Source: CAYJHC01 sp964370035 (lineage in GTDB: Bacteria > Bacillota > Clostridia > Peptostreptococcales > Anaerovoracaceae). From it: 14,568 nt of DNA. The notes under the pieces are model-generated. The model made no database searches. It had not been told where the DNA came from and worked only from the letters and a program-made list of their open reading frames with translations. This document shows, piece after piece, positions 7,001 through 13,947 of the stretch. The first letter of the stretch is position 1, and each line of letters begins with the position of its first letter. The translations under genes and the position numbers were made by a program. The stretch is taken from the NCBI GenBank assembly GCA_964370035.1, contig CAYJGT010000038.1, positions 1 to 14,568 of the forward strand. Direction: 5' to 3'.

Positions 7001-7697
7001 AGAAATAAGTAAGTATGCGACCTTATTTGCGGAAGACATAATGGATAATTTTGATGAGGAAGAAGCTATATCTGATGAAAATTCTATTAGTAACCAATTA
7101 GAAGGCAAGCACAATGATGGAGAAAATGTTGTTGTTGTAGGAATAATTAATAAAATAAGAACTATAATCACAAAAAATAATAAAACAATGGCCTTCTTAG
7201 AATTAGAAGACCTTACAGGGATTATAGAGGTAATCGTTTTTTATAGAACTTATGAGCAATATCAAAGCTTACTTAAAGAAGACAGTGTGGTGATTATATC
7301 GGGAACGGTAAGCATGAAAGAAGATGAGGCGCCAAAAGTGCTTGCTAATAATATTGGTGATTTTGATGAAATAGATTTAAATAAATTTAAAGCAAAAAAC
7401 ATTCAAAGTGGTTTGGAGAATAAGGCGAAAGCCAATGATAAAACAAAGAATTCAAATTATAAAAAAGATGTATCAACTTTAGTGAAAATCAGGATTGATA
7501 ATGAAGAAAATTTTGAAGAAGTAAGTAGAATTATGCAAGAACATAAGGGGCAGTCTCAAGTAATTATTTATTTACCTAATAAAAAAGCCCTAAAAGCTAA
7601 AAACGAAATGAATGTAAATCCTACAAATGAGTTTTTAGAAAAGGTACGAAACCTACTAGGCGAGGCTAATATAAAAGTAGAGGAAGAAGAAGGATAG
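4095..7697 (+). CDS. dnaE: DNA polymerase III alpha subunit, DnaE type
   Basis: A replicative C-family DNA polymerase of 1200 residues. The N-terminal PHP domain (about 3-210) keeps its metal-ligand pattern: HLHLH (5-9), TDH (39-41), E66, H87, D205 and H207. This suggests a structurally and perhaps catalytically intact PHP site. The catalytic core holds GTGRGSAAGS (361-370), PDIDIDFC with D405 and D407, and LLKMDFLGL with D555, equivalent to the three catalytic aspartates of E. coli Pol III alpha. The helix-hairpin-helix/tandem region follows, then QISMF (916-920), a good internal clamp-binding motif, then an OB fold (about 1012-1085) and a C-terminal domain ending in an acidic tail. An acidic, low-complexity linker sits at about 976-1010. 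The start has AGGGGA 6 nt upstream. In organisms that also carry polC this enzyme usually extends primers; polC is not in the window. Confidence 0.97.
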   Translation: MAFTHLHLHSEYSLLDGAARINDVVSRAKELEMTSVAITDHGNMFGVINFYKECKKQGIKPILGCEVYTARRDRFSKDPSRDGSQGHLVLLAYNNIGYKNLMKIVSSGFLEGFYYKPRVDKGLLKENSEGIIALSACLAGDVTSKLIYGDYEGAKKEALDMMEIFGKENFFIEIQDHGLEEQAITNPELIKLSRELGIGLVATNDVHYVKKEDAEAHDVLLCIQTAKTIDDEDRMRFSTDEFYMKSEDEMRMLFLNVPEACDNTAIIAERCNVEIDFDSLHLPDFDSPEGYTNGEYLRKLCNEGLEERYFINKKLSDEKKNFLIQRLEMELSVIEKMGYVEYFLVVWDFIDYAKRNGIMVGTGRGSAAGSIVSYVLKITDIDPIEYNLIFERFLNPERVSMPDIDIDFCIERRQEVIEYVKNKYGEDKVALIITFGTLAARAGIRDVGRALNISYAEVDAVAKSVPEAPGMTLGKALAMSPELKKKYDSEENARRMIDFALALEGIPKNSSTHAAGVVISKEPIGEYVPLYNGGKGTATQFTMSTIEELGLLKMDFLGLRNLTIIRNTIELVEKSQGIKINLEDIKLEDAETYKTIADGNTQGIFQLESQGMTQFMKNLKPTCIEDIIAGISLYRPGPMDYIPMYIENKKNPKGIEYLHESLKPILEVTYGCIVYQEQVMQIVRELAGYSFGRSDLMRRAMGKKKMDVMLQEKHNFIFGLPEEGVDGCVKRGIPEHIAEEIFNNMVSFAEYAFNKSHAAAYAVIGYQTAYLKTHYQCEFMAALMTSVMGRPEKVAMYIRNAKEMGLEVLPPDINESELGFIVKDGKIRFGLKGIKSVGENSIISLIEKREKEGGAKDIAQFISKLDTKTINKKSLESLIKAGALDSLNPNRAQSLVVYEKLLESAQNLNKRNVAGQISMFQTNKDIMEEASASVNMPEISPFSDQVLGLMEKEMTGIYITAHPLDKYKEEISKYATLFAEDIMDNFDEEEAISDENSISNQLEGKHNDGENVVVVGIINKIRTIITKNNKTMAFLELEDLTGIIEVIVFYRTYEQYQSLLKEDSVVIISGTVSMKEDEAPKVLANNIGDFDEIDLNKFKAKNIQSGLENKAKANDKTKNSNYKKDVSTLVKIRIDNEENFEEVSRIMQEHKGQSQVIIYLPNKKALKAKNEMNVNPTNEFLEKVRNLLGEANIKVEEEEG

Positions 7698-7700
7698 GAT

Positions 7701-7729
7701 TTGAGAGGCTAATATATTTACTTTATAAT
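7701..7729 (+). promoter_or_regulatory. Promoter for pfkA
   Basis: TTGAGA (7701-7706), a 17-nt spacer and TATAAT (7724-7729) give a near-consensus housekeeping promoter starting 3 nt after the dnaE stop. Transcription would begin near 7736. No terminator is visible between dnaE and pfkA, so read-through from dnaE is also likely. Confidence 0.75.
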
Positions 7730-7771
7730 TTTATGTTTTAAAAAAGATAGTTAATCTAGAAAGGCGATGCT

Positions 7772-8734
7772 ATGAAAAGAGTAGGAATTTTAACTAGTGG
7801 TGGAGATTCACCAGGAATGAATGCTACAATTAGAGCTTTAGTACGTGCAGGAGATTATGAAAATTTCGAAATGATTGGAATTAACAGAGGTTATGAAGGG
7901 CTGATTGATGGAGATTTTAGTCAGATGGATTTACGATCAGTAGGGGGAATTCTTCATAAAGGAGGAACTATTCTAAAGACTTCAAGAAGTGATAGGTTTA
8001 GAACTGAAGAAGGCCAAAATCAAGCTGTTGAAAACCTTAGTAAATCCCAAATTGATGCCTTGGTAGTAATAGGCGGAGAAGGGTCTATGAAAGGTGCCAT
8101 AGAACTTAGTAAAAAAGGTGTTACCTGCATAGTTCTGCCTGGCACAATTGATAATGATATGGGATATACAGACTATACTATTGGATTTGATACTGCAATT
8201 AACACTGTTTTATCAGGAATTTCAAATATTAGAGACACGGCATCTTCTCACGGTAGGGCAACTCTTGTAGAAGTTATGGGAAGAAGATGTGGTGATTTAG
8301 CCCTTTATGCTGGACTTGCAGGCGGGGCAGATGCAATTTTAATTCCTGAAATTCCAGTAGATTTAAATGTGATATGTGCAAAGTTAAAAGAAGGAAAAGA
8401 TAGAGGGAAAACCCATAGTTTTATTATTAAAGCGGAGGGAGTAACTGCGCCCAATGGAGAAATTGAAAAAGCTATATTGGAAAAGGTAGGCCAAAAAACT
8501 AACACCATTGTACTTTCTTACCTTCAAAGAGGGGGTTCACCAACTGCAGAAGATAGGTTAAGAGGGAGTTTAATGGCAATAAGAGCTATTAAGTCAATTG
8601 AAAAAGAACAGGGTTCTTTAGCAGTAGGTATTTGTGGAAATCAAATTATTACGATGGAACTAGAAGCAGCTTCTGCTATTACTAAAGAAGCAGATTTAGA
8701 TAAGTTGGCAATAATGGATATGTTGTCAAAATAA
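7772..8734 (+). CDS. pfkA: ATP-dependent 6-phosphofructokinase
   Basis: Phosphorylates fructose 6-phosphate to fructose 1,6-bisphosphate in glycolysis. At 320 residues it has the normal bacterial length. Conserved elements are the nucleotide loop TSGGDSPGMN (8-17), catalytic PGTIDND with T125 and D127, R162, MGR (169-171) and E222. G104 and G124 mark it as using ATP rather than pyrophosphate. The allosteric-site basics R21, R25, R55, R211 and K213 are kept, so ADP/PEP control is plausible. Two positions are unusual: the Mg-ATP loop reads GGEGS, with E103 where E. coli has Asp103, and the F6P-binding His249 of E. coli is replaced by Tyr250 (SYLQRGG rather than GHIQRGG). AAAGG lies 7 nt before the ATG. 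It follows dnaE, a common order in Clostridia, but with its own promoter. Confidence 0.95.
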   Translation: MKRVGILTSGGDSPGMNATIRALVRAGDYENFEMIGINRGYEGLIDGDFSQMDLRSVGGILHKGGTILKTSRSDRFRTEEGQNQAVENLSKSQIDALVVIGGEGSMKGAIELSKKGVTCIVLPGTIDNDMGYTDYTIGFDTAINTVLSGISNIRDTASSHGRATLVEVMGRRCGDLALYAGLAGGADAILIPEIPVDLNVICAKLKEGKDRGKTHSFIIKAEGVTAPNGEIEKAILEKVGQKTNTIVLSYLQRGGSPTAEDRLRGSLMAIRAIKSIEKEQGSLAVGICGNQIITMELEAASAITKEADLDKLAIMDMLSK

Positions 8735-8749
8735 TAACTGGTTTAAGGC

Positions 8750-8782
8750 CCCTGTAAACTCTGAAGCGTAGAGTTTGCAGGG
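8750..8782. terminator. GC-containing hairpin between converging pfkA and dinB
   Basis: Arms at 8750-8762 and 8770-8782 (CCCTGTAAACTCT against AGAGTTTGCAGGG) form a 13-bp stem with one G-U pair and a 7-nt loop. It is the strongest hairpin in the window and lies between two converging genes, so it probably ends or stabilises both transcripts. Neither strand has a T-run after the stem, so it is not a classic intrinsic terminator. Confidence 0.5.
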
Positions 8783-8834
8783 ATCTGTGTAGTTATAGAA
8801 TATTTACTGCATCCCTATGAAAGAAAAATTCTGA

Positions 8835-10166
8835 TTAATCTTCGTCTTTATCAATATGGTGTTTGCCTGAAATTCCGATATCATTGTTGATTAGACTACC
8901 AAAGGTAAGGGCAGTATCCCCAAATTTAGTTCTGATAGAGTCTAAGGTCTTATTTACAGACTCTTTTTTTTCTTTCTTTTCGTTATCCTCATCCCAAAAG
9001 CTTAGTTGTTCGTTAGTATTTTCATCAATAAGATTTATTGCAGTAAGGGTTATTAGCCGAATAGGTTTGCTGAGGTCCCAATTCGTAAGGATTAACTGAA
9101 AGGCAGCCTGATAAATATCTTCTTGAGAGTTAGAACTATTTGTTAATTGCTTTTGCCTAGCAATAGTTATGAAACTAGGGTTTTTAATATCTACTTTTAC
9201 GCCCAAGGCCTTTAATTGTTGCTTCCTTAGTCTTGCGCAGACTTGATCTGAAAGTCCTAGCAAGGCCATTTTTATATCTTCCTCACCAAGAAGATTTCTT
9301 GTAAATGTCATCCCATTACCAATTGTTCCTATTTTTCGTTTCTCTAATAAATGAGAAACAGGACTATTGTCTAATCCATTTGCATATTCATATAGCTGAG
9401 CTCCTGCTTTGCCAAAATTTTTCTCTAGAAAAGAGAGTTCTAGTTTAGCTAATTCTCCAATCTTTGTAATTCCAATTTTATTTAAATTTTCTGCAGTTTT
9501 TCTTCCAACAAAAAACAATTCGTTTACAGGTAAGGTCCAAAGGATACCTTTAAAATTACTTGGAGAGATTAGAGTGGTAGCGTTAGGCTTTTTATACTCA
9601 CTACCCATTTTTGCAAAAACCTTATTGTAGGATACGCCTATGGAAAGGGTAAGACCTAATTCAGAATAAACAGTTTTTCTAATGTGGTCTGCAATTGCAG
9701 TTCCGACAATTAGCTTTTCTTCAAATAAAAGAGGTTCTTTTAAATTGAGCTTTTTTATAAGTTTAAACTCTTTGCGGCCAGTGAGGATTTCTTTGATTTC
9801 ATTATCTTGAGAAAATAAAGAAATGCTGTTTGTTACATCTAACCAGGACTCATCAATACTAAAAGGTTCTAAAAGGTCTGTATACCTTTCAAAAATTAAG
9901 TTGATGGACTTGGACATTTCCTTGTATTTATACATGTGCGGCTTTAAAGTTTTTAAGTTAGGACATTTTTTCTTTGCCTGCCAAAGAGTTTCGCCCGTAG
10001 CTATTTTATATTTTTTTGCAACTTCATTTTTTGCCAATATTATTCCATGCCTGTTCTTTGGATTTCCGCATACAGCAACCGGCTCATGGACTAAATCAGG
10101 GTGTTCCAAAAGCTCGACAGAGGCGTAAAATGAATTCATATCACAGTGTAAAATTACTTTATTCAT
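8835..10166 (-). CDS. dinB: DNA polymerase IV, Y-family (DinB)
   Basis: A low-fidelity polymerase that copies past DNA damage, 443 residues. Catalytic residues are D9 (HCDMNSFYASVE, with F13 as the steric gate against ribonucleotides) and D105/E106 (SIDESWLD). The helix-hairpin-helix region is VGRKTAENLNKIGI (220-233). The little-finger domain runs about 275-380, and QLSFW (387-391) is a clamp-binding motif. A charged linker and a conserved-looking C-terminal block follow (SIRTKFGDTALTFGSL). Between DVT (110-112) and GLTLSIG (171-177) there are about 34 more residues than in E. coli Pol IV, in the palm. The ATG at 10166 has no ribosome site and lies 6 nt after the -10 box, which predicts a leaderless mRNA. 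The catalytic D9 rules out the next ATG (residue 10). No LexA-type GAAC-N4-GTTC box is seen. Confidence 0.93.
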   Translation of the reverse strand: MNKVILHCDMNSFYASVELLEHPDLVHEPVAVCGNPKNRHGIILAKNEVAKKYKIATGETLWQAKKKCPNLKTLKPHMYKYKEMSKSINLIFERYTDLLEPFSIDESWLDVTNSISLFSQDNEIKEILTGRKEFKLIKKLNLKEPLLFEEKLIVGTAIADHIRKTVYSELGLTLSIGVSYNKVFAKMGSEYKKPNATTLISPSNFKGILWTLPVNELFFVGRKTAENLNKIGITKIGELAKLELSFLEKNFGKAGAQLYEYANGLDNSPVSHLLEKRKIGTIGNGMTFTRNLLGEEDIKMALLGLSDQVCARLRKQQLKALGVKVDIKNPSFITIARQKQLTNSSNSQEDIYQAAFQLILTNWDLSKPIRLITLTAINLIDENTNEQLSFWDEDNEKKEKKESVNKTLDSIRTKFGDTALTFGSLINNDIGISGKHHIDKDED

Positions 10167-10172
10167 ACAATA

Positions 10173-10201
10173 ATTATAGCATACGGTTATTTTTCTATAA
10201 A
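10173..10201 (-). promoter_or_regulatory. Extended -10 promoter for dinB, start on the ATG
   Basis: On the minus strand TTTATA (10196-10201), a 17-nt spacer ending in TGC, and a perfect TATAAT (10173-10178). Counting the last T as -7, +1 falls on the A of the dinB start codon (10166). The promoter is strong by sequence and shows no SOS operator. Confidence 0.7.
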
Positions 10202-10244
10202 CAGGTGAAGTGATTTTTTACTAGAAAATTATGGCAAAATAAGG

Positions 10245-10250
10245 TATAAT
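10245..10250 (+). promoter_or_regulatory. -10 box for the UspA-like gene cluster
   Basis: A perfect TATAAT about 37 nt before the ATG. No convincing -35 is at 16-18 nt spacing; TTTACT at 10217-10222 is too far. The divergent dinB promoter lies 44 nt away in the same 115-bp gap. This is the only good promoter seen for the five genes that follow. Confidence 0.5.
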
Positions 10251-10281
10251 ATATATGTTATATTACTAAGGAGGAAAAACA

Positions 10282-10680
10282 ATGAATGTAATGGTGTGTG
10301 TTACACAACAAAAGTCATGTGATAGATTAATATTAGAAGGCTTAAGGAAACTAGCTATTGGGAAGGCAGAATTATATATTATTCATGTTGCTTCAAAGAA
10401 AACTAGTTTTTTGAATAGTGAAACAGAAATAGAAGCTTTAGATTATTTGTATGACAAGGCTCAGGAGATAGGTGCCAATCTAACAGTAATAAGAGCGAAT
10501 AATGTTTTGGAAGCTTTAGTTACTTTGGTACACAAAAATAAAATTAAGCATATAATTATGGGAACCTCAGGTAAAGTTGAGAAAGAAGTTGGGCTTGTTG
10601 AGGCATTTCAACAAAGAGTAGGGAATGTTGCCGAAATAACTTTTGTTCCGCCAGAGGAAATGAAGGAGGAAGTTAGTTAA
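10282..10680 (+). CDS. UspA-like (universal stress protein fold) protein
   Basis: A 132-residue soluble protein with an alternating strand-helix pattern like a single UspA domain: MNVMVCVTQQ (strand 1), LYIIHVA (strand 2), LTVIRANN (strand 3), HIIMGTSGK (strand 4) and EITFVPP (strand 5). It resembles small clostridial UspA/KdpD-type domains. The ATP-binding signature G-2X-G-9X-G(S/T) is only half present: G94 and G97 are there but the later Gly-Ser/Thr is missing, so nucleotide binding is doubtful. AAGGAGG (10268-10274) lies 7 nt before the ATG. Its TAA overlaps the next start codon by one base, so the two are translationally linked. A role in stress response is inferred from the fold only. 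Confidence 0.72.
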   Translation: MNVMVCVTQQKSCDRLILEGLRKLAIGKAELYIIHVASKKTSFLNSETEIEALDYLYDKAQEIGANLTVIRANNVLEALVTLVHKNKIKHIIMGTSGKVEKEVGLVEAFQQRVGNVAEITFVPPEEMKEEVS

Positions 10681-11246
10681 TGGGAATTATAACCCTATTT
10701 ACAGGATTGCTTGTAGTCTTAGCAGGCATTTTTACAATTGCAAATACTGGAAGCACAGTAGCGTCAATTGCTTTTGTTATTGGAATTACAATTATTTTAT
10801 TAGGTATTGTAATGTTGATTGGGTATTTTGTTGGTTCAAGGTATAGAACAAGAATAAAACATAACTGGGTTTTAGTTGATAGTATTGTAGCTATTTTAAT
10901 AGGAGCAGTACTCTTAGGAAATTTGGTCACTGCAGAAATAGTAATGCCATATATGTTAGCTATGTGGGTAATTTATTCAGGAGTACAAAGAGTTGTAGCT
11001 TCTACTAATATTGATTTAAGCGAAAAGAAAACAAACTTTTTTGCGGCTTTAGGAATAGGACTGCTATTAACAGTGGTTGGAGGCCTTGTTTTTTTCAATC
11101 CATTACTAAACCTAGCATCCCAAACAGAACTTATTGGAATGCTTCTAATAGTTCAGGGAATAGCTGCGGTAGAACTGGGAATCAATAGCCCTCACAGCAA
11201 AAAGAAAGTTTCTGATGAAATTTCAACCGGAGATGAAGGAAATTAA
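10680..11246 (+). CDS. DUF308/HdeD-like membrane protein
   Basis: A 188-residue integral membrane protein with six predicted helices (about 2-21, 28-50, 63-82, 86-106, 120-140 and 148-168) in three pairs, and a hydrophilic, charged C-terminal tail (170-188). This pattern and the small-residue-rich helices match the DUF308/HdeD group, which is linked to acid stress in enterobacteria but has no known activity in Clostridia. It starts on the last base of the UspA-like stop (TAATG), with GGAGG inside the upstream gene. The next gene follows 15 nt after. The pairing of a UspA-like and an HdeD-like protein suggests a membrane stress function, as inference. Confidence 0.75.
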   Translation: MGIITLFTGLLVVLAGIFTIANTGSTVASIAFVIGITIILLGIVMLIGYFVGSRYRTRIKHNWVLVDSIVAILIGAVLLGNLVTAEIVMPYMLAMWVIYSGVQRVVASTNIDLSEKKTNFFAALGIGLLLTVVGGLVFFNPLLNLASQTELIGMLLIVQGIAAVELGINSPHSKKKVSDEISTGDEGN

Positions 11247-11261
11247 GAAGTGGAGTGAAAA

Positions 11262-12434
11262 ATGTTTGATGTAGTTATAGTTGGAGGCGGAGCTTCAGGA
11301 CTAGTTACTGCAATTTCAATTTCAGCTAAAAATGATAATGTAAATATAGCTATAATTGAAAAGAATGATTTACTTGGGAAAAAGATATATGCAACAGGCA
11401 ACGGTAGGTGCAACTTGACAAATAGTAATTGTGAAGAAGCAAAAGAAACTGTTGCCTTCTTTAATTCTATTGGATTACTAACGGTGGAAGAAGAAGGAGG
11501 AAGAATATATCCTAACTCAGAAAAGGCAAAAGATGTAGTCGCAGTTCTTGAAAATCAAATAGCCTTTAGAAACATTAAAGTATATAGAGAAATTAATGCA
11601 GAAAAAATCGAGAAAAAAGATGATGGTTTTCATATTTTTTCTGTGGATAAAAAAAGAGAAAAAAAGAATATTATTAAATGCAAATCTCTAATAATAGCAA
11701 CTGGTGGAAAGGCAGCACCTATTCATGGAACTATTGGAGATGGTTATAGGTTTGCAAAAGAACTAGGACATAGTGTTACGCCACTTGCACCAGCCCTAAC
11801 ACCAATAGAATGTGTTGGTGATTTTGAAGGTCTAAAAGGTGTTCGTGTAAATTGTAAACTAAGCATTATAGAAGAAAAATCAACTATTTTCTCTGAAGAG
11901 GGGCAGGTCCAATTTATTAACCATGGAATTTCTGGAATTGTAGCCTTTAATGGAAGTCATCATGTAAAGAAGGACACTTCTAAGTTAGTAGCGCATATAG
12001 ACTCTCTTCCTAGATTAAGTCATAAAGAAGTTGTTAAGCTGTTAGAAAGCAGAAAGAACATAGAAGGATTTACTGCTAGCCAATTACTCTTATCTATTGT
12101 AGATGATAAGCTGGGGCTAGTGATATTGGAAAATAGCAGGTTAAACCCAGAGAGTTTGGCAGCAGATTTGAAGAATGAGGATATTGAAAAACTTGCAATA
12201 TCTATAAAGAATATTGAATTTCCGATTAAAGGGCTTAAGGGTTGGAAAGATGCACAAGTTAGCCGTGGTGGTGTGGATTTAAAGGATGTTAATTTGAGTA
12301 CCATGGAATCAAAGATAGTTGATAATCTATTCTTTGTAGGTGAGGTTTTAGACTTGCAAGGATATTGCGGTGGATATAACCTGCAAATAGCATGGGAGAC
12401 GGGGTTAAGAGTAGGTGAAAATTTTGGAAAGTAA
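11262..12434 (+). CDS. HI0933/BaiN-family FAD-dependent oxidoreductase
   Basis: A cytosolic flavoprotein of 390 residues in the HI0933-like family (YhiN/YtfP/BaiN group). Substrates of most members are unknown. It shows the FAD dinucleotide loop GGGASGL (8-14), KIYATGNGRCNLTN (41-54), a second nucleotide segment IIATGGKAA (144-152) with GTIGDGY (156-162), NHGISG (220-225), and the C-terminal FAD block FFVGEVLDLQGYCGGYNLQ (357-375). Compared with B. subtilis YtfP as I recall it, about 21 residues are missing between CNLTN and the VAFFNSIG helix, the stretch that normally carries the NGRFLYSAFSEF-like region. GGAG is 6 nt before the ATG. The next gene overlaps its end by 20 nt. The C in GYCGGYN, where many homologues have T, is also notable. 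The family call is firm, but the reaction is unknown. Confidence 0.9.
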   Translation: MFDVVIVGGGASGLVTAISISAKNDNVNIAIIEKNDLLGKKIYATGNGRCNLTNSNCEEAKETVAFFNSIGLLTVEEEGGRIYPNSEKAKDVVAVLENQIAFRNIKVYREINAEKIEKKDDGFHIFSVDKKREKKNIIKCKSLIIATGGKAAPIHGTIGDGYRFAKELGHSVTPLAPALTPIECVGDFEGLKGVRVNCKLSIIEEKSTIFSEEGQVQFINHGISGIVAFNGSHHVKKDTSKLVAHIDSLPRLSHKEVVKLLESRKNIEGFTASQLLLSIVDDKLGLVILENSRLNPESLAADLKNEDIEKLAISIKNIEFPIKGLKGWKDAQVSRGGVDLKDVNLSTMESKIVDNLFFVGEVLDLQGYCGGYNLQIAWETGLRVGENFGK

Positions 12435-13947
12435 TATATATAGAATTAGTGAAATAAAGCTAAATCTAAATGAGAGCAAGGATGTAATTCCAGATAAAAT
12501 AAAAGAGAAAAAAGGTAAGTGGGTAGATATTTCAAATTGGGAAATTGTAAAAGAATCTATTGATGCTAGAAAAAAGCCTGATATTAAGCTGATTTATACC
12601 GTTGACTTTGAAACTAATAGTAAATTAAAGTTGCCTTTAGCAAATAAGGAAAAGATAGTTTACAGCGATAACAAGGTAAGCCATGTAAGAGAAGAAGAAA
12701 GGCCAATTATTATTGGCTTTGGGCCAGCAGGTATGTTTGCAGCCCTAGCTTTGGCTGAAATGGGGTTAAAGCCTATTGTCCTTGAAAGAGGCAAGAAGGT
12801 AGAAGAAAGAGCTAAAGATGTGAAAGGCTTTTTTGAAAAAGGCATATTAAACACAGAATCAAATGTTCAATTTGGAGAAGGTGGAGCAGGAACCTTTTCC
12901 GATGGAAAGCTGACTACAGGAATAAAAGATAAGAGAATACAGATAGTATTAAATGAATTTTATGAAGCAGGTGCCAGTAAAGAAATTTTGTATAAACAAA
13001 AACCGCATGTAGGTACGGATGTTTTGATTAAAGTTGTTAAGAATATTAGAGAAAAAATTATAAATCTAGGAGGGCAGGTTAGGTTTGAGACAAAGGCTAC
13101 TAAGGTTTTGGTAGAAAAAGAAAAAGTAGTTGGAGTTGAATACGAATATAGAGGAGAATTACATAGTCTCAAAACCAATCATTTGATTATAGCTTCAGGT
13201 CAAAGCGCTGTGGATTCATATGAGATGATGGATAAGGCAGGAATAAAAATGGGACAAAAGCCTTTTTCTATGGGCCTTAGAGTAGTGCATAAACAAAAAC
13301 TAATTGATAAATCTCAATACGGAGATGAGAAATTAGCGGAAAAACTAGGCGCAGCTGAATATAAGCTTTCTCATAAAGGAAAGAATGGGAGGGGAGTCTA
13401 CACTTTTTGTATGTGCCCTGGGGGAGAGGTGATTATGGCTTCAAGCTCTGAAGGAGAAGTAGTTACAAATGGTATGAGTAATAGCAAGAGGAATAGCCCC
13501 TTTGCAAACAGTGCAGTCTTAGTAGATGTAAGGGTTGAGGATTTTGGAAGCGAACACCCTCTAGCAGGCCTTGCTTATAGAAATAGATTTGAAAAAAAAG
13601 CATTTGAAATTGGTGGAGAAAACTACAGACCATTAAAGGCTACTTGGGGAGAAGTTAAAAAGAAAAATATATTCTTAGAAGCGCTTCCTGGATTTGTAAT
13701 TGAAGGCATAAGAGAAGCTATGCCTGAGTTTGGAAAAAAAATAGAGGGATTTGATAGTGAAGATACAGTCTTCCTTGGAATTGAAAGTAGAAGTTCTTCA
13801 CCTGTAAGAGTCTTTAGAGATGAAAATAAAGAGTCAAACATTAGGGGGATATATCCTGCAGGAGAAGGGGCAGGGGCTGCAGGAGGAATAACATCAGCTG
13901 CAGTTGACGGGCTTAAGATTGCAGAAATAATAAGGGGAGAATTATGA
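12415..13947 (+). CDS. COG2509-type FAD-dependent dehydrogenase
   Basis: A 510-residue flavoprotein of the uncharacterised COG2509 family. A roughly 90-residue N-terminal domain precedes the FAD fold: IIIGFGPAGM (98-107) and VLERGKKVEER (122-132), then FGEGGAGTFSDGKL (153-166), IIASGQSA (258-265), TFCMCPGG with C332 and C334 (330-337), GIESRSSSPVR (455-465) and the C-terminal FAD block YPAGEGAGAAGGITSAAVDG (480-499). The GTG at 12415 overlaps the previous gene by 20 nt and has only a distant GGGG upstream. Family N-termini usually read like MYRI or MIRI, so a start nearer 12436 is possible, but no standard codon is there. Translational coupling to the upstream flavoprotein is likely. Its stop overlaps the next start (ATGA). 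Substrate unknown. Confidence 0.9.
   Translation: MKILESNIYRISEIKLNLNESKDVIPDKIKEKKGKWVDISNWEIVKESIDARKKPDIKLIYTVDFETNSKLKLPLANKEKIVYSDNKVSHVREEERPIIIGFGPAGMFAALALAEMGLKPIVLERGKKVEERAKDVKGFFEKGILNTESNVQFGEGGAGTFSDGKLTTGIKDKRIQIVLNEFYEAGASKEILYKQKPHVGTDVLIKVVKNIREKIINLGGQVRFETKATKVLVEKEKVVGVEYEYRGELHSLKTNHLIIASGQSAVDSYEMMDKAGIKMGQKPFSMGLRVVHKQKLIDKSQYGDEKLAEKLGAAEYKLSHKGKNGRGVYTFCMCPGGEVIMASSSEGEVVTNGMSNSKRNSPFANSAVLVDVRVEDFGSEHPLAGLAYRNRFEKKAFEIGGENYRPLKATWGEVKKKNIFLEALPGFVIEGIREAMPEFGKKIEGFDSEDTVFLGIESRSSSPVRVFRDENKESNIRGIYPAGEGAGAAGGITSAAVDGLKIAEIIRGEL

Noticed and set aside
10167..10281. SOS/LexA box in the dinB upstream region
   Set aside because: No GAAC-N4-GTTC-like sequence is present on either strand.
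12960..13841. Minus-strand open frames inside the COG2509 gene
   Set aside because: Hydrophobic shadow translations without ribosome sites, opposite a well-supported gene.
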